Source of the DNA: Acidobacteria bacterium Mor1
Lineage (GTDB): Bacteria; Acidobacteriota; Polarisedimenticolia; Polarisedimenticolales; Polarisedimenticolaceae
DNA length: 64,000 nt
Assembly (NCBI GenBank): GCA_001664505.1
Contig: CP011806.1
Coordinates: 3,884,815 to 3,948,814 of the forward strand
Reading direction: 5' to 3'
Shown here: piece after piece, positions 27,014 through 34,982 of the stretch
Layout: the number at the start of each line of letters is the position of its first letter
How positions within the stretch are numbered: the first letter of the stretch is position 1
The notes under the pieces: model-generated
What the model saw: the letters and a program-made list of their open reading frames with translations, nothing else
Databases searched by the model: none
Told to the model about the DNA's origin: nothing
Position numbers and translations under genes: made by a program

Positions 27014-27757
27014 ATGTGGAAGAAAGTCCTGCTCGGCGGGTTGCTGTTGATCCTGACGGTGGCCACCGTGGCCTTTTTCTGGATCGGGCCCCGTTTCGTC
27101 ATCGGCATCCTGACCTACGGCCAGCAGGCCCACGACGGTCCGCTGAAACCGGGCGATCCGGCGCCGATCGTGACGGTGGTCGATATCGACGGCAATTCCC
27201 GGGAGCTCAGCGAGTGGATCGGCCCCAAGCCGGTGGTGCTGGTCTTCGGCAGCTTCACCTGACCTCCCTTCCGCCGCTCGGTCGAGCGGATCACGGAGCT
27301 GCAGCAGCAGTACGGCGACACCGCCGAGTTCCTGACCATCTACATCAAGGAAGCTCATCCCGAGGATGAGTGGCAGGTGGATTCCAACGAGGACGAAGGG
27401 GTCTGCTACCGGCAGCCCAAGACCCTCGACGAGCGCCGCGCCATCGTGCAGGACTTCACCAAGCGCTTCGACTACACCGTGCCGATGGTGGTCGACACCA
27501 TGGACGACCTGGCCGAGGACGCCTACTCCAGTTGGCCCGAGCGGCTGTATGTGATCGGGACCGACGGCACGATCGCCTACAAGGGGGGTGTCGGTCCGTT
27601 CGGCTTCGAACCCGACGAGGTCGAGGCCTGGCTCGCCGACTACGCCGCGAACATGCCGCCGGTCGATGAGCAGGTCCCGGGCGGGGTTGAAGAAGACGCG
27701 GGCGACGGCATGCCCGCCGCGGAGAGCGCGGCGGAAGCCGCAGCCGCGGGGGCCTGA
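27014..27757 (+). CDS. Iodothyronine deiodinase-family selenoprotein (UGA-encoded Sec at residue 83)
   Basis: Reading straight through one in-frame TGA at 27260-27262 gives 247 aa. The frame before the TGA ends VVLVFGSFT and resumes PPFRRSVERI, reproducing the deiodinase active-site pattern FGSxT-Sec-PPF. Downstream are further family marks: IYIKEAHPEDEW, VPMVVDTMDD, PERLYVI and YKGGVGPFGF. The N-terminus is one membrane anchor (about 4-26), so the thioredoxin-fold domain is probably extracytoplasmic. ATG at 27014 has GGGAG eight bases upstream. A SECIS-like hairpin follows the TGA. The Ala/Glu-rich tail is a variable extension. In animals the family deiodinates thyroid hormone; the bacterial substrate is unknown and may be a peroxide or thiol compound. 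A nonsense mutation is unlikely because the frame stays conserved on both sides. Confidence 0.9.
27260..27296 (+). promoter_or_regulatory. Bacterial SECIS-like element directing Sec insertion
   Basis: Starting at the TGA, CCGCTC (27274-27279) and GAGCGG (27284-27289) form a perfect 6-bp stem with a GGTC loop (27280-27283). CCG/CGG (27271-27273, 27294-27296) can extend it across a small bulge. The loop guanines lie 17 bases beyond the TGA, within the usual range for SelB-recognised elements. The E. coli fdhF element also presents GGUC at its apex. Function is inferred. Confidence 0.75.
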
Positions 27758-27771
27758 CCGGAGGCGCGATC

Positions 27772-28659
27772 GTGGCAAGGGGAACCCCCGAGGCGGAGTG
27801 GCCGATCGACGCCGAGTTGGTCCGCGCACTACTTCGCCGGCAGCATCCCGACCTGGCGGACCTGCCTCTGGTCGAGGTGGCGGCGGGCTGGGACAACGCC
27901 ATGCTGCGCCTGGGGGACGAACTCGCCGTGCGGTTGCCGCGGCGCCAGGCGGCGGCGGAGCTGATCCTCAAGGAGCAACGCTGGCTTCCGTTGTTGGCGC
28001 CGTCGTTGCCCCTCGCGACTCCCGTGCCGCTACGCATCGGCCGGCCATCTCCGGACTATCCCTGGAGCTTCAGCGTGACCCCCTGGCTCGATGGTGAGAG
28101 CGCCGATCGCCGCCCGCCCGCTGCCGACCAGGCCTCTGCCCTCGGTGGTTTTCTCGCCACGCTACACAAACCGGCTCCCGATGATGCGCCGCGCAACCCG
28201 GTGCGGGGCGTGCCGCTAAGCGAACGGGCCGAGGCGATGGCTCCACGGATCGCCAGGCTCCGGGCCGCAGGACTGTTCGGCGACGGCCACGCCGCGATCT
28301 GGCGGGAGGCCCTGGAAGCACCCCTTTGCATCGAGCCGACCTGGATCCACGGGGACCTCCATCCCCGCAACGTGCTGGTGCAGGAAGGCCGCCTCAGCGC
28401 GGTCATCGACTGGGGCGACCTGGCGGTAGGGGATCCGGCCACCGATCTCGCGTCGCTCTGGATGCTGTTCGCGGATCCGGCAGTGCGTGAGGAGGCGCTA
28501 CGGGCGAGACAGGGCGTGACCGCGGTGACCCGGAAGCGGGCGCGAGGCTGGGCGCTTTTGTTTGCCATCGTGTTGGCCGATACCGGGCTCGTCGACCACC
28601 CGGAGCATCTGGCCATCGGCAAACGGGTGCTCCACACCCTCGGCGGCTCGCCGGCCTAG
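27772..28659 (+). CDS. APH-family phosphotransferase (aminoglycoside phosphotransferase fold)
   Basis: 295 aa, GTG start at 27772 with GGAGG eight bases upstream and 14 bases after the selenoprotein stop, so probably co-transcribed. Kinase-like catalytic motifs are present: IHGDLHPRNVLV (Brenner loop, about residue 193) and AVIDWGDLAVGDPATDLASLW (metal-binding Asp). The N-lobe shows LGDELAVRLPRR. APH-fold enzymes phosphorylate antibiotics, choline, homoserine or other small molecules; genuine resistance cannot be inferred. The final stop overlaps that of the convergent small gene (CTAG shared). Confidence 0.85.
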   Translation: MARGTPEAEWPIDAELVRALLRRQHPDLADLPLVEVAAGWDNAMLRLGDELAVRLPRRQAAAELILKEQRWLPLLAPSLPLATPVPLRIGRPSPDYPWSFSVTPWLDGESADRRPPAADQASALGGFLATLHKPAPDDAPRNPVRGVPLSERAEAMAPRIARLRAAGLFGDGHAAIWREALEAPLCIEPTWIHGDLHPRNVLVQEGRLSAVIDWGDLAVGDPATDLASLWMLFADPAVREEALRARQGVTAVTRKRARGWALLFAIVLADTGLVDHPEHLAIGKRVLHTLGGSPA

Positions 28660-28877
28660 CGGCCCCCGGAGGGGGGCCGTTGTCCATCGGACTCCGCGTT
28701 GCGCTCGTACTCCTTGAGCCGTTCTTCGTATTCGTCGGCGTAGCAAAGGCTACGGTCTGGGAGGCGCACCAGTCGCCGGCCGTCGAAGGCGGTGTCCTGG
28801 CGGTAATCGTGCTTCCGCTCGACGCTGCGGTCGATCCCGAGTTGGGTCCGGTGGGGAGCCTGATCTTTGTGCTTCAT
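28656..28877 (-). CDS. Small charged protein of unknown function
   Basis: 73 aa. The ATG at 28877 has GGAG six bases upstream; another ATG two codons earlier is too close to it. The protein is hydrophilic, with many Arg, Asp and Glu residues (RSVERKHDYRQDTAFDGRRLVRL, DEYEERLKEYER) and no signal peptide. No family recognised. Its stop overlaps the APH gene stop by four bases in convergent orientation. A GC-rich hairpin (28660-28679) sits in its last codons and may help end both transcripts. Coding status is supported mainly by ribosome site and composition. Confidence 0.5.
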   Translation of the reverse strand: MKHKDQAPHRTQLGIDRSVERKHDYRQDTAFDGRRLVRLPDRSLCYADEYEERLKEYERNAESDGQRPPSGGR

Positions 28878-28938
28878 CGACATCTCCGAGGTCGCGTCTC
28901 TGGAAGATACGATAACTCCCCGACGGAGTTGCGTCCGG

Positions 28939-30642
28939 CTAGGGACACGAAGGGGGCGCGGCCCGAGGCATCCCGTTGCTTCCCTGTCCCAGATCGCTCT
29001 CGATCCCTGCGGCGACCCAACTCAACAGGTAGACCTGAAGCCCGAAGGCGGGGGCATCGTCCGTGGTCGACGGGCCACTTAGATCCGACTCCAGGCAGGT
29101 AAGATCGCCGAGGTCCGGCGCGGTTCCCCGATACAGGTTATAGCTCTCGGCGCCGGCGAGGCTGCACCAGCGCAGCTCGACGCTGTCTGACCCCGGCTCC
29201 CGGCGCAGCGCCAGCTCCAGCGCTCCGCCGCACGGACCGAGCCCTCCGACGATCACCTCGAAGCCGGCCCGGGTCGTCCTGCCCGCTGTGTCGCTGACGG
29301 TCAGGCGCACGTCGTAGAGTCCGGTGACGCGGAACTCCTTGGTTGCCGATGAGCTGTCATTGAAGGCCGGCATGCCCGAAGAGTTGCCTGCCGGGTTGTA
29401 GGAAAACGTACCGTCGTCGTAGGTCCAGGTGTATTCGGCCACCGCCCCCGAGGCGCTCGCGTCCAGGTCGACGCGGAATGGGGGATCCCCGGTGAGCACC
29501 CCGCCCCCGCTCAGGTCCTGGCCGTTCGCGGTCAGCGACAGGATCGCCGGCCCGCCCGTGGCGCCGAGGAACCAGGGAGTGGTGGTCACGTCGGTCTTGA
29601 AAAATGCCATCAGCTCGTCGCCGACCTTGAACTCGCCGGTGGGCGGGTCCACATCGGGCGTCGGCGGCGAGGGGTGCACGCCGTCCCGGTCGACATCGGC
29701 GCAGGTCCAGACGAAGCCGTCGGAGCGGGCGGCGAAGGGATCGTGCGGTTCTCCCTCGGCGGCCCCGGTGCCGTCGGTCCAGAGATACGGCCCCCAGGAG
29801 AGCCAGGGTGCAGGCGGGTCGATGCCGTCGAAGCGCAGCCCCGGATCGCCGGCGAGCTGCTGCTCGATCAGCCACTGCACGGCGAAGCCACCCTCGTAGG
29901 CGGCGGGCTCAGGACTCTGTGCCGTCTGGTCGGTCATGTAGGCCCGGGTGCGGCTCGACAGGTACAGCAATTTCAGGTTGGGGTAACGCTGCTTCATGCT
30001 CTGCACCACGTCGAACAGAATGTCGCGCAGGGTCTCGGGGTGGGCCGGGAAGTCCAGTGGCGGGAACATCGGCGAGCGCACGGCGTGCTTCATCCAGGCC
30101 ACCTGCACCTGGGACGGCGTCAATCCTTGTTGCGCGAGACGGGTGTCCACCTCGTCCCAGGTCGGGTCGTCGGGCTCGTTCCAGTGATCCGCGGGGCGGC
30201 TCCCCTGGGCGGCGTTGAGGATCACGAGATCCGGGTGCACCGCCGGGTCGCTGTCGGCCCGGGACTCGAAGCGGCCGAACTCCTGGAAGGTGTTGGACAT
30301 CCCGATCGAGAGCATCACCAACTTGCCGTCGATCGGCTGCAGGTCCTGGGCGATGGCGAGTCCGGCTTGTTCATGGCCCGCCGGCCGGGTGGTGCGTCCC
30401 TGGCCGTAAAGTCCGACCTGCCGCCACTCAGGACCGCCGGGGGAGGGGGCGTACTCGGGAACGAGCCCGACCCGCCGGTAGTAGAGCCCTCCGGCGTCGG
30501 GCAGCGCCGCGAACGCCGTGGTGGAGAGTTCGCACTCTCGGCGGTCTTGCTGTTGGGCGAATGCGGGGGAGGCGGTATCCGGTACCCCCAGGGTCAACTG
30601 CGCGGCCAGAGCGGCGAAAAGCAATCTTCGCGGTGAAAACAC
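28939..30642 (-). CDS. Secreted SGNH-like / PKD-domain protein
   Basis: 567 aa with a signal peptide (LLFAALAAQLTLGVPDTASPAFA). Residues about 95-340 resemble an SGNH-hydrolase-type core: KLVMLSIGMSNTFQEF, then NLKLLYLSSRTRAY, and ADVDRDGVHPSPP near the end that could carry the Asp-His pair. The GMSNT motif replaces the usual GDS, so hydrolase activity is uncertain. A PKD-like beta-sandwich follows (about 385-475; VDLDASASGAVAEYTWTYDDG), then a fibronectin-like C-terminal module with YNLYRGTAPDLGDLTCLE. It lies upstream of nothing in the same operon, but two more secreted proteins on the same strand precede it. Predicted extracellular. Confidence 0.75.
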   Translation of the reverse strand: MFSPRRLLFAALAAQLTLGVPDTASPAFAQQQDRRECELSTTAFAALPDAGGLYYRRVGLVPEYAPSPGGPEWRQVGLYGQGRTTRPAGHEQAGLAIAQDLQPIDGKLVMLSIGMSNTFQEFGRFESRADSDPAVHPDLVILNAAQGSRPADHWNEPDDPTWDEVDTRLAQQGLTPSQVQVAWMKHAVRSPMFPPLDFPAHPETLRDILFDVVQSMKQRYPNLKLLYLSSRTRAYMTDQTAQSPEPAAYEGGFAVQWLIEQQLAGDPGLRFDGIDPPAPWLSWGPYLWTDGTGAAEGEPHDPFAARSDGFVWTCADVDRDGVHPSPPTPDVDPPTGEFKVGDELMAFFKTDVTTTPWFLGATGGPAILSLTANGQDLSGGGVLTGDPPFRVDLDASASGAVAEYTWTYDDGTFSYNPAGNSSGMPAFNDSSSATKEFRVTGLYDVRLTVSDTAGRTTRAGFEVIVGGLGPCGGALELALRREPGSDSVELRWCSLAGAESYNLYRGTAPDLGDLTCLESDLSGPSTTDDAPAFGLQVYLLSWVAAGIESDLGQGSNGMPRAAPPSCP

Positions 30643-30735
30643 GTTCGGTCCCTCCTCGGCGGCTGGGAATGGGGGCGACCCAGGACGCGTCGAAGGGACC
30701 GAAACCGTGTCAAAGCAAACGATGGGTCACGCCGG

Positions 30736-31785
30736 TCAGGGACAACCGATCTCCTGAAAAACCGGGCCGCAGGTCGCCGTGCCCATCGGCCGGGCGGTGC
30801 CGTCGGAATCGGCGCCGTAGTAGCCCTCGCTATCCACGTTGAAGGGCACGACCAGGTAGTAGTAGCTGTCGCTGTCGACGGGGACGGTTTCACTCAGGGG
30901 TAAACCGTCGTCGTCGGTGCAATCGAAGGCGGCATGGCTGTACCAGGAGCCGAGGTCGCCGCGGTAGATGGCGTACTCCTCCGCTCCCCCGACGGCACAA
31001 CTCTCCTCCCAGGAGATGGTCAGTTCCGTCGGCGAGGCCTTGTCCACGAACAGCGTCGGCACTTCGCCGGCACCTGCCGGAAGGGACAGAGCGTTGGCGC
31101 GGCTGGTCTCGGGCCAGGCCGCGTCGCTGTAGAACAGCGTCAGGGCGAACCCGTCCCAGGCGACGACGTCGCCGGGCATGAAGTCGCCCCCGACGGTGAG
31201 GGTCGGCGCATCGAAGGTCAGCAGGATCTCGGCGCGGCCGATCGCCCGCTTGTCCGCCCCGGTTACGTCGGCGTAGCGGGGAATCCCCGCACCGAGCGAG
31301 GAGAATTCCATGGTGAAGCTGCCGGCGCCCGACCAGCGAACCAGATCCGCCGGTAGGAAGGTCGGACCGGCCCCGAGACTGACCGGAGCATCGAAGCTGA
31401 GGATCAGATCGTTGCCCTCGGCGTAGACCGCGTCGATGCCGACCCCGTCGGGAATGCCCTCGGCGATCCCGTTCAATACGTGGCTGTAGGTCGTGCCGTC
31501 GAAGCGGATCACGTCCCGGGGCTCGACGGCCACACCGCCAAGCCGGGTCGGCGACTCGACCGAGAGCAGCCAGTCCCCGTTCTGTTCCCGGTGTACCGCG
31601 TCGATCAACGCCGCCGGCGGGAATGACGCCTGCATCGAGTAGACCGAGGCGTCGTTGCGCAGGATCGTCCAGGGGAGCTCGGTGGCCGGCAGGTCGGTCG
31701 GAACGTCGACCGACAGGTAGAAGGACTGGGCGGCGGCCGGCATGAAGCTCGCGCAGAGGATCGCGATCAGGATGAGTCGTTTCAT
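30736..31785 (-). CDS. Secreted beta-rich protein with fibronectin-like C-terminal module
   Basis: 349 aa. The ATG at 31785 follows AAAGGAGGGAG. Signal peptide MKRLILIAILCASFMPAAA. The middle contains three similar blocks of about 70-80 residues with phrases such as PRDVIRFDGTTYSHVLNG, PADLVRWSGAGSFTMEFS and PGDVVAWDGFALTLFY, so it is an internally repeated beta domain. The C-terminus carries LTISWEESCAVGGAEEYAIYRGDLGSW and YYYLVVPFN, a fibronectin-like module also seen in neighbours. No enzymatic motif recognised. It sits between the beta-helix protein (26 bases upstream) and the SGNH-like protein, probably as one operon. Confidence 0.75.
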   Translation of the reverse strand: MKRLILIAILCASFMPAAAQSFYLSVDVPTDLPATELPWTILRNDASVYSMQASFPPAALIDAVHREQNGDWLLSVESPTRLGGVAVEPRDVIRFDGTTYSHVLNGIAEGIPDGVGIDAVYAEGNDLILSFDAPVSLGAGPTFLPADLVRWSGAGSFTMEFSSLGAGIPRYADVTGADKRAIGRAEILLTFDAPTLTVGGDFMPGDVVAWDGFALTLFYSDAAWPETSRANALSLPAGAGEVPTLFVDKASPTELTISWEESCAVGGAEEYAIYRGDLGSWYSHAAFDCTDDDGLPLSETVPVDSDSYYYLVVPFNVDSEGYYGADSDGTARPMGTATCGPVFQEIGCP

Positions 31786-31811
31786 GGCTCCCTCCTTTCC
31801 AGGGCCAGGTC

Positions 31812-32864
31812 CTAGAGCGCGAAGGGCATGAAGTTGTTGCCCGAAGAGTCGTTGGAGCCGGCGGGCGCGTCGTCGCAGAAGTCGGCGGTCGAGACGGTGC
31901 CGACCACACAGGCGGCGAAACAGCCGCTGTTGGCCTTGGCCATGTTGCCGCGGTAGACGTTCTCGATGGAGAGCGCAGTCAGCCAGATACCGCACTGGGT
32001 CGCGTTGCCCACGGTGTTGCTGGTGATGTGGTTGCCGTTCCCATCGACCAGGATGCCCGGCCCGGTGATGTCGGTGACCACGTTCCGCGTGATGATGTTG
32101 TGCTCGGACGTATCCTCGATGAGGATTCCCTCGTCGGCGATCGACACCGCGTTGCCCTCGACCCGGGTGCCGCGGCTGCGGATGATGCGGATGCCGCCGA
32201 CCACCGCGTCCCGCACGGTGTTGTCGCTGACCAACACGGCAAAGGATTCCTGCACACGGATCCCATCGGCGTTGGTGTTGAGGATGCGATTGTCTTCGAT
32301 CGACACGCTGGTGCCGTTCAGTAGATCGATGGCGCTGAAGAAGTTGTTCTCGAACAGGTTCTCCTCGATGCTGCCCTGAACGCCCGGCAAGCCGCTTCCG
32401 TCGATCAGTAGCCCCTGGGTGCCGGTGTCGCGGATCGTCGAGTTGCGCACGTCGAAAGAGGTGGTGTTTTCCAGCGCGATTCCCGCGCCGCCGGCACCGA
32501 CCACCTCGAGGTTCTCCAGGGTCACGTTCTTGCAGTTGGTGATGCTGATGCCGCGGATTCCGCCGAGCACCGTGCCGTTCTTGATCGTGACGTTGTCGAA
32601 GCCGTCGAGCAGGATCACCGGGTCGTTGCTGGTCGACTCCAGCGTGAAGCCGTTGAGGTCGACGACGGTGTCGTGGGAGTTGATCTCGAGGATCGTGCCC
32701 ACATCGCTGATGTTGCGGGTCACGATATGGCGGCCCGGGTTGCCGAGGGAGGTCTTGGTAAAGACCGGGCGGCGGCCCTCGCCGGCCAGGGCCGAGGCGC
32801 AGAAGCCCAGGGCCAGGGTGGCGGCGATCAGATTCCGGAGCCGTTTGAAGTGGGTGTGAAGCAT
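31812..32864 (-). CDS. Secreted right-handed parallel beta-helix protein
   Basis: 350 aa from the ATG at 32864 with GGAGG six bases upstream. A signal peptide (LIAATLALGFCASALAG) is followed by about ten beta-helix coils rich in Asn and Val/Ile: DTVVDLNGFTLES, FDNVTIKNGTVLGGIRGISI, CKNVTLENLEVVG, VSIEDNRILNTNADGIRV, LVSDNTVRDAVVGGI. This is the NosD/pectate-lyase-like fold used by polysaccharide-active or adhesive proteins. No lyase catalytic residues can be assigned by eye. It is first of three secreted proteins on the minus strand. Confidence 0.82.
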   Translation of the reverse strand: MLHTHFKRLRNLIAATLALGFCASALAGEGRRPVFTKTSLGNPGRHIVTRNISDVGTILEINSHDTVVDLNGFTLESTSNDPVILLDGFDNVTIKNGTVLGGIRGISITNCKNVTLENLEVVGAGGAGIALENTTSFDVRNSTIRDTGTQGLLIDGSGLPGVQGSIEENLFENNFFSAIDLLNGTSVSIEDNRILNTNADGIRVQESFAVLVSDNTVRDAVVGGIRIIRSRGTRVEGNAVSIADEGILIEDTSEHNIITRNVVTDITGPGILVDGNGNHITSNTVGNATQCGIWLTALSIENVYRGNMAKANSGCFAACVVGTVSTADFCDDAPAGSNDSSGNNFMPFAL

Positions 32865-32990
32865 GTCGTCCTCCTTGGGGCGTTGCCCGTGCATGGCAGC
32901 CGGTCAGCCGGCCGTACACCGAGGCAGAGCCCCTGGCGGCGGGGTTTCACAGTTTTTTCGCCGGGGTGGGAAAAAGGGAGGAGCGACAGG

Positions 32991-33014
32991 CTGCTGACAC
33001 CACGCTGTCAGCAG
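32991..33014 (+). promoter_or_regulatory. Inverted repeat, probable operator for the WYL regulator
   Basis: CTGCTGACA (32991-32999) and TGTCAGCAG (33006-33014) are exact inverted 9-mers with six bases between. The repeat lies 56 bases upstream of the VOC gene start. No T tract follows, so it is not a terminator. Spaced TGACA/TGTCA half-sites suit a dimeric YafY/WYL repressor, and the gene for one lies just downstream. Binding is inferred. Confidence 0.5.
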
Positions 33015-33069
33015 GGGTCTGCCATCTTCTCGGCACTTGATTCACCCCTTTCGCCAAGGAGAGACCGAA

Positions 33070-33447
33070 ATGAGCAAGCACGCCCCCGAGAATCCCGCCG
33101 TCTGGGTCGAGATCCCGGTGACCGACATGGACCGTTCCCGCAAGTTCTACGAGGCGGTGACCACCATGGAGCTGAAGGAGGACAACACCGGCCCCAACCC
33201 GATGGCGGTGTTCCAGTCCAAGGACCCCGCCGCCGGAGTCTCCGGCCACCTCTACCCGGGCAAGCCGGCGGCCGACGGCGGGAACACGATCCATCTCTCG
33301 GTGCCCAAGCCGCTGGAGTCGGTGCTGGAGCGGGTCAAGCAGAACGGCGGTACCGTGGAGTCCGATATCATGACGATTCCTCCGGGCCAGTTCGCCTACT
33401 GCAAGGATCCCGACGGCAACAGCGTCGGCTTCTTCGTCTACAACTGA
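33070..33447 (+). CDS. VOC-family (glyoxalase/dioxygenase-like) protein
   Basis: 125 aa, ATG at 33070 after AAGGAGAG. One vicinal-oxygen-chelate domain with paired beta-alpha-beta-beta-beta modules: VWVEIPVTDMDRSRKFYEAV at the N-terminus and GQFAYCKDPDGNSVGFFVYN at the end. It is close to the YdcA/lactoylglutathione-lyase-like family often annotated as glyoxalase/bleomycin resistance protein. The metal ligands are partly recognisable (Glu near the N-terminus, His in NTIHLSVP). Substrate unknown. Co-oriented with a WYL regulator 38 bases downstream. Confidence 0.88.
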   Translation: MSKHAPENPAVWVEIPVTDMDRSRKFYEAVTTMELKEDNTGPNPMAVFQSKDPAAGVSGHLYPGKPAADGGNTIHLSVPKPLESVLERVKQNGGTVESDIMTIPPGQFAYCKDPDGNSVGFFVYN

Positions 33448-33485
33448 TCCGGGCGGAGCCGATTCGCGACCCGTTGGAGTGACCG

Positions 33486-34196
33486 ATGCGACGAGCCGAC
33501 CGGCTGTTCCAGATCATCCAGATCCTGCGCAGCGGCCGGCTCGTCACCGGCCGCCAGCTTGCCGAGCGTCTGGAGGTCTCCCCCCGCACGATCTACCGGG
33601 ATGTCGTCGATCTGAAGTACGGCGGGGTCCCGATCGAGGGTGAGGCGGGCCTGGGCTACGTGTTGCGGGAAGGCTTCGATCTCCCACCGCTGATGTTCAC
33701 CCGGGACGAGATCGTGGCGCTGGTGATGGGCGCCCGGCTGGTGCGGGCCTGGGGGGGCGTGTCCACCGCCCGGGCCGCCGAGGCGGCGCTGCAGAAGATC
33801 GAGTCGGTGCTGCCCCAGAAGGAGCGCAGCCGGGTCGCCGCCACCGAGATCCACGCCTTCGAGGCGATGATGCCCCAGCGGGTGCGGGAACTGTTCGACA
33901 CCATCGAACAGGCCTGCGAGTCCCACACGGTGATGCGGGTGGCCTACCGGGATCTCAAGGGCAGCGAGACCGAGCGGGTCATCCGGCCGCTGGGGCTCTG
34001 GTTCTGGGGCAAGGTCTGGACCCTGGTCGCCTGGTGCGAGCTGCGGGACGACTTCCGGGTCTTCCGCCTGGACCGCATCGGCGATTGCACCCCCACCGGG
34101 GCGATGTTCGAGCCAGAGCCGGGCAAGGACCTCAGGGCGTTCTGTGAGAAGATGGAGGCAGACGAAGCCGCCCGCGGCGGCGGATGCGCTTCGTAG
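33486..34196 (+). CDS. YafY-type HTH/WYL transcriptional regulator
   Basis: 236 aa, ATG at 33486. The N-terminal winged helix (RRADRLFQIIQILRSGRLVTGRQLAERLEVSPRTIYRDVVDLKYGGVPIEGE) is the HTH_11 domain. The C-terminal WYL-domain region has VMRVAYRDLKG, RVIRPLGLWFWGKVWTLVAWCELRDDFRVFRLDRI, with the WYL tripeptide degenerate to WTL. Such regulators sense small ligands or nucleic acids and commonly control an adjacent VOC-type gene. The last part is a Cys/Gly-rich tail. The upstream inverted repeat at 32991-33014 is a likely target. Confidence 0.92.
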   Translation: MRRADRLFQIIQILRSGRLVTGRQLAERLEVSPRTIYRDVVDLKYGGVPIEGEAGLGYVLREGFDLPPLMFTRDEIVALVMGARLVRAWGGVSTARAAEAALQKIESVLPQKERSRVAATEIHAFEAMMPQRVRELFDTIEQACESHTVMRVAYRDLKGSETERVIRPLGLWFWGKVWTLVAWCELRDDFRVFRLDRIGDCTPTGAMFEPEPGKDLRAFCEKMEADEAARGGGCAS

Positions 34197-34229
34197 GCTC
34201 CAATCCGAATACGGGTGCCCGGAGAATCG

Positions 34230-34928
34230 ATGCGGCTGACTCACGTCTTGCTCGTGCTGCTGTTGCTCTGTCCCGGTGTCGTCCACGCCGGGGCATCCCG
34301 GAACGCGCAGGTGGCCGTGGTGCAGTTGTTGGAGAGCCTGAGCTATGAACTCGAGGGCTGCGAAGCGTTCTGCGGACCACGAATCGCGGTATGTGCGACG
34401 TACGATGGCTCGTTGAATGGGACGCGGGAGCGGCTCAACGCGGCATTCGAGGCGGCGCCGGAGTTCAAGGCCGAGTCCGAGTGGATCAAGAAGCCGCGGG
34501 TTTCACGCAAGTGGAGCTTTGGCGATGCGGAGCATCCGGTAGAGCTGGAGGTCCTCGAAGACCCCAACCGAATCAGAGTTTCGGTACGTCTCGACCCTCT
34601 GCCGCAACGGCCTCCACTGAGGGAGCCTCCTCTGCAGCCTGGCGAACCGGGAATATCGGAGCCCCGTCTGATCCGGGAGAGCCGGTTCAGTCCATGCTTT
34701 CCGGACCGGGCACGCCAGGTGCGACTCACGGCGAATGTGATCGTAAGGTTGGTGATCGGCCCCGAGGGACACGTCCGCGATGTCGAGGTCCTGCGCTGCA
34801 CTCGCCCCGGGGTTGGTTTCGAAGAGGCTGTCGTGGAGGCGGTACGGCATTGGCGCTATCACCCACCGACTCACATGGGGCGCCCGGTATCGCTGGAGCA
34901 CATCCTGCAGATCTCATTCGAGCAGTAG
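34230..34928 (+). CDS. Secreted TonB C-terminal-domain protein
   Basis: 232 aa from the ATG at 34230 (GGAG six bases upstream). Signal peptide (THVLLVLLLLCPGVVHAG). The C-terminal 90 residues form a TonB_C-like domain: LTANVIVRLVIGPEGHVRDVEVLRCTRPGVGFEEAVVEAVRHWRYHPPTHMGRPVSLEHILQISFE. A single-domain exported TonB-C protein without an N-terminal membrane anchor and Pro-rich linker is not a classical TonB; it may be a periplasmic energy-transduction accessory or a structural protein. Two Cys pairs (CEAFC) occur in the N-terminal half. Stand-alone gene. Confidence 0.78.
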   Translation: MRLTHVLLVLLLLCPGVVHAGASRNAQVAVVQLLESLSYELEGCEAFCGPRIAVCATYDGSLNGTRERLNAAFEAAPEFKAESEWIKKPRVSRKWSFGDAEHPVELEVLEDPNRIRVSVRLDPLPQRPPLREPPLQPGEPGISEPRLIRESRFSPCFPDRARQVRLTANVIVRLVIGPEGHVRDVEVLRCTRPGVGFEEAVVEAVRHWRYHPPTHMGRPVSLEHILQISFEQ

Positions 34929-34982
34929 TCGTTCTTCAACCGCCACGCGCGGAACCGTCTTCGCCGGTATATGCTGGCGCGC

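Noticed and set aside
27014-27262. Deiodinase-like gene as a pseudogene truncated at TGA
   Set aside because: The downstream frame is fully open, keeps the family motifs, and a SECIS-like hairpin follows the TGA at the right distance. Selenocysteine is the simpler reading.
30736-32919. Single 727-codon minus-strand frame covering two secreted genes
   Set aside because: Its first half is arginine/histidine-rich antisense-like sequence in another phase of the beta-helix gene. The true reading is two separate genes with signal peptides and ribosome sites at 31785 and 32864.
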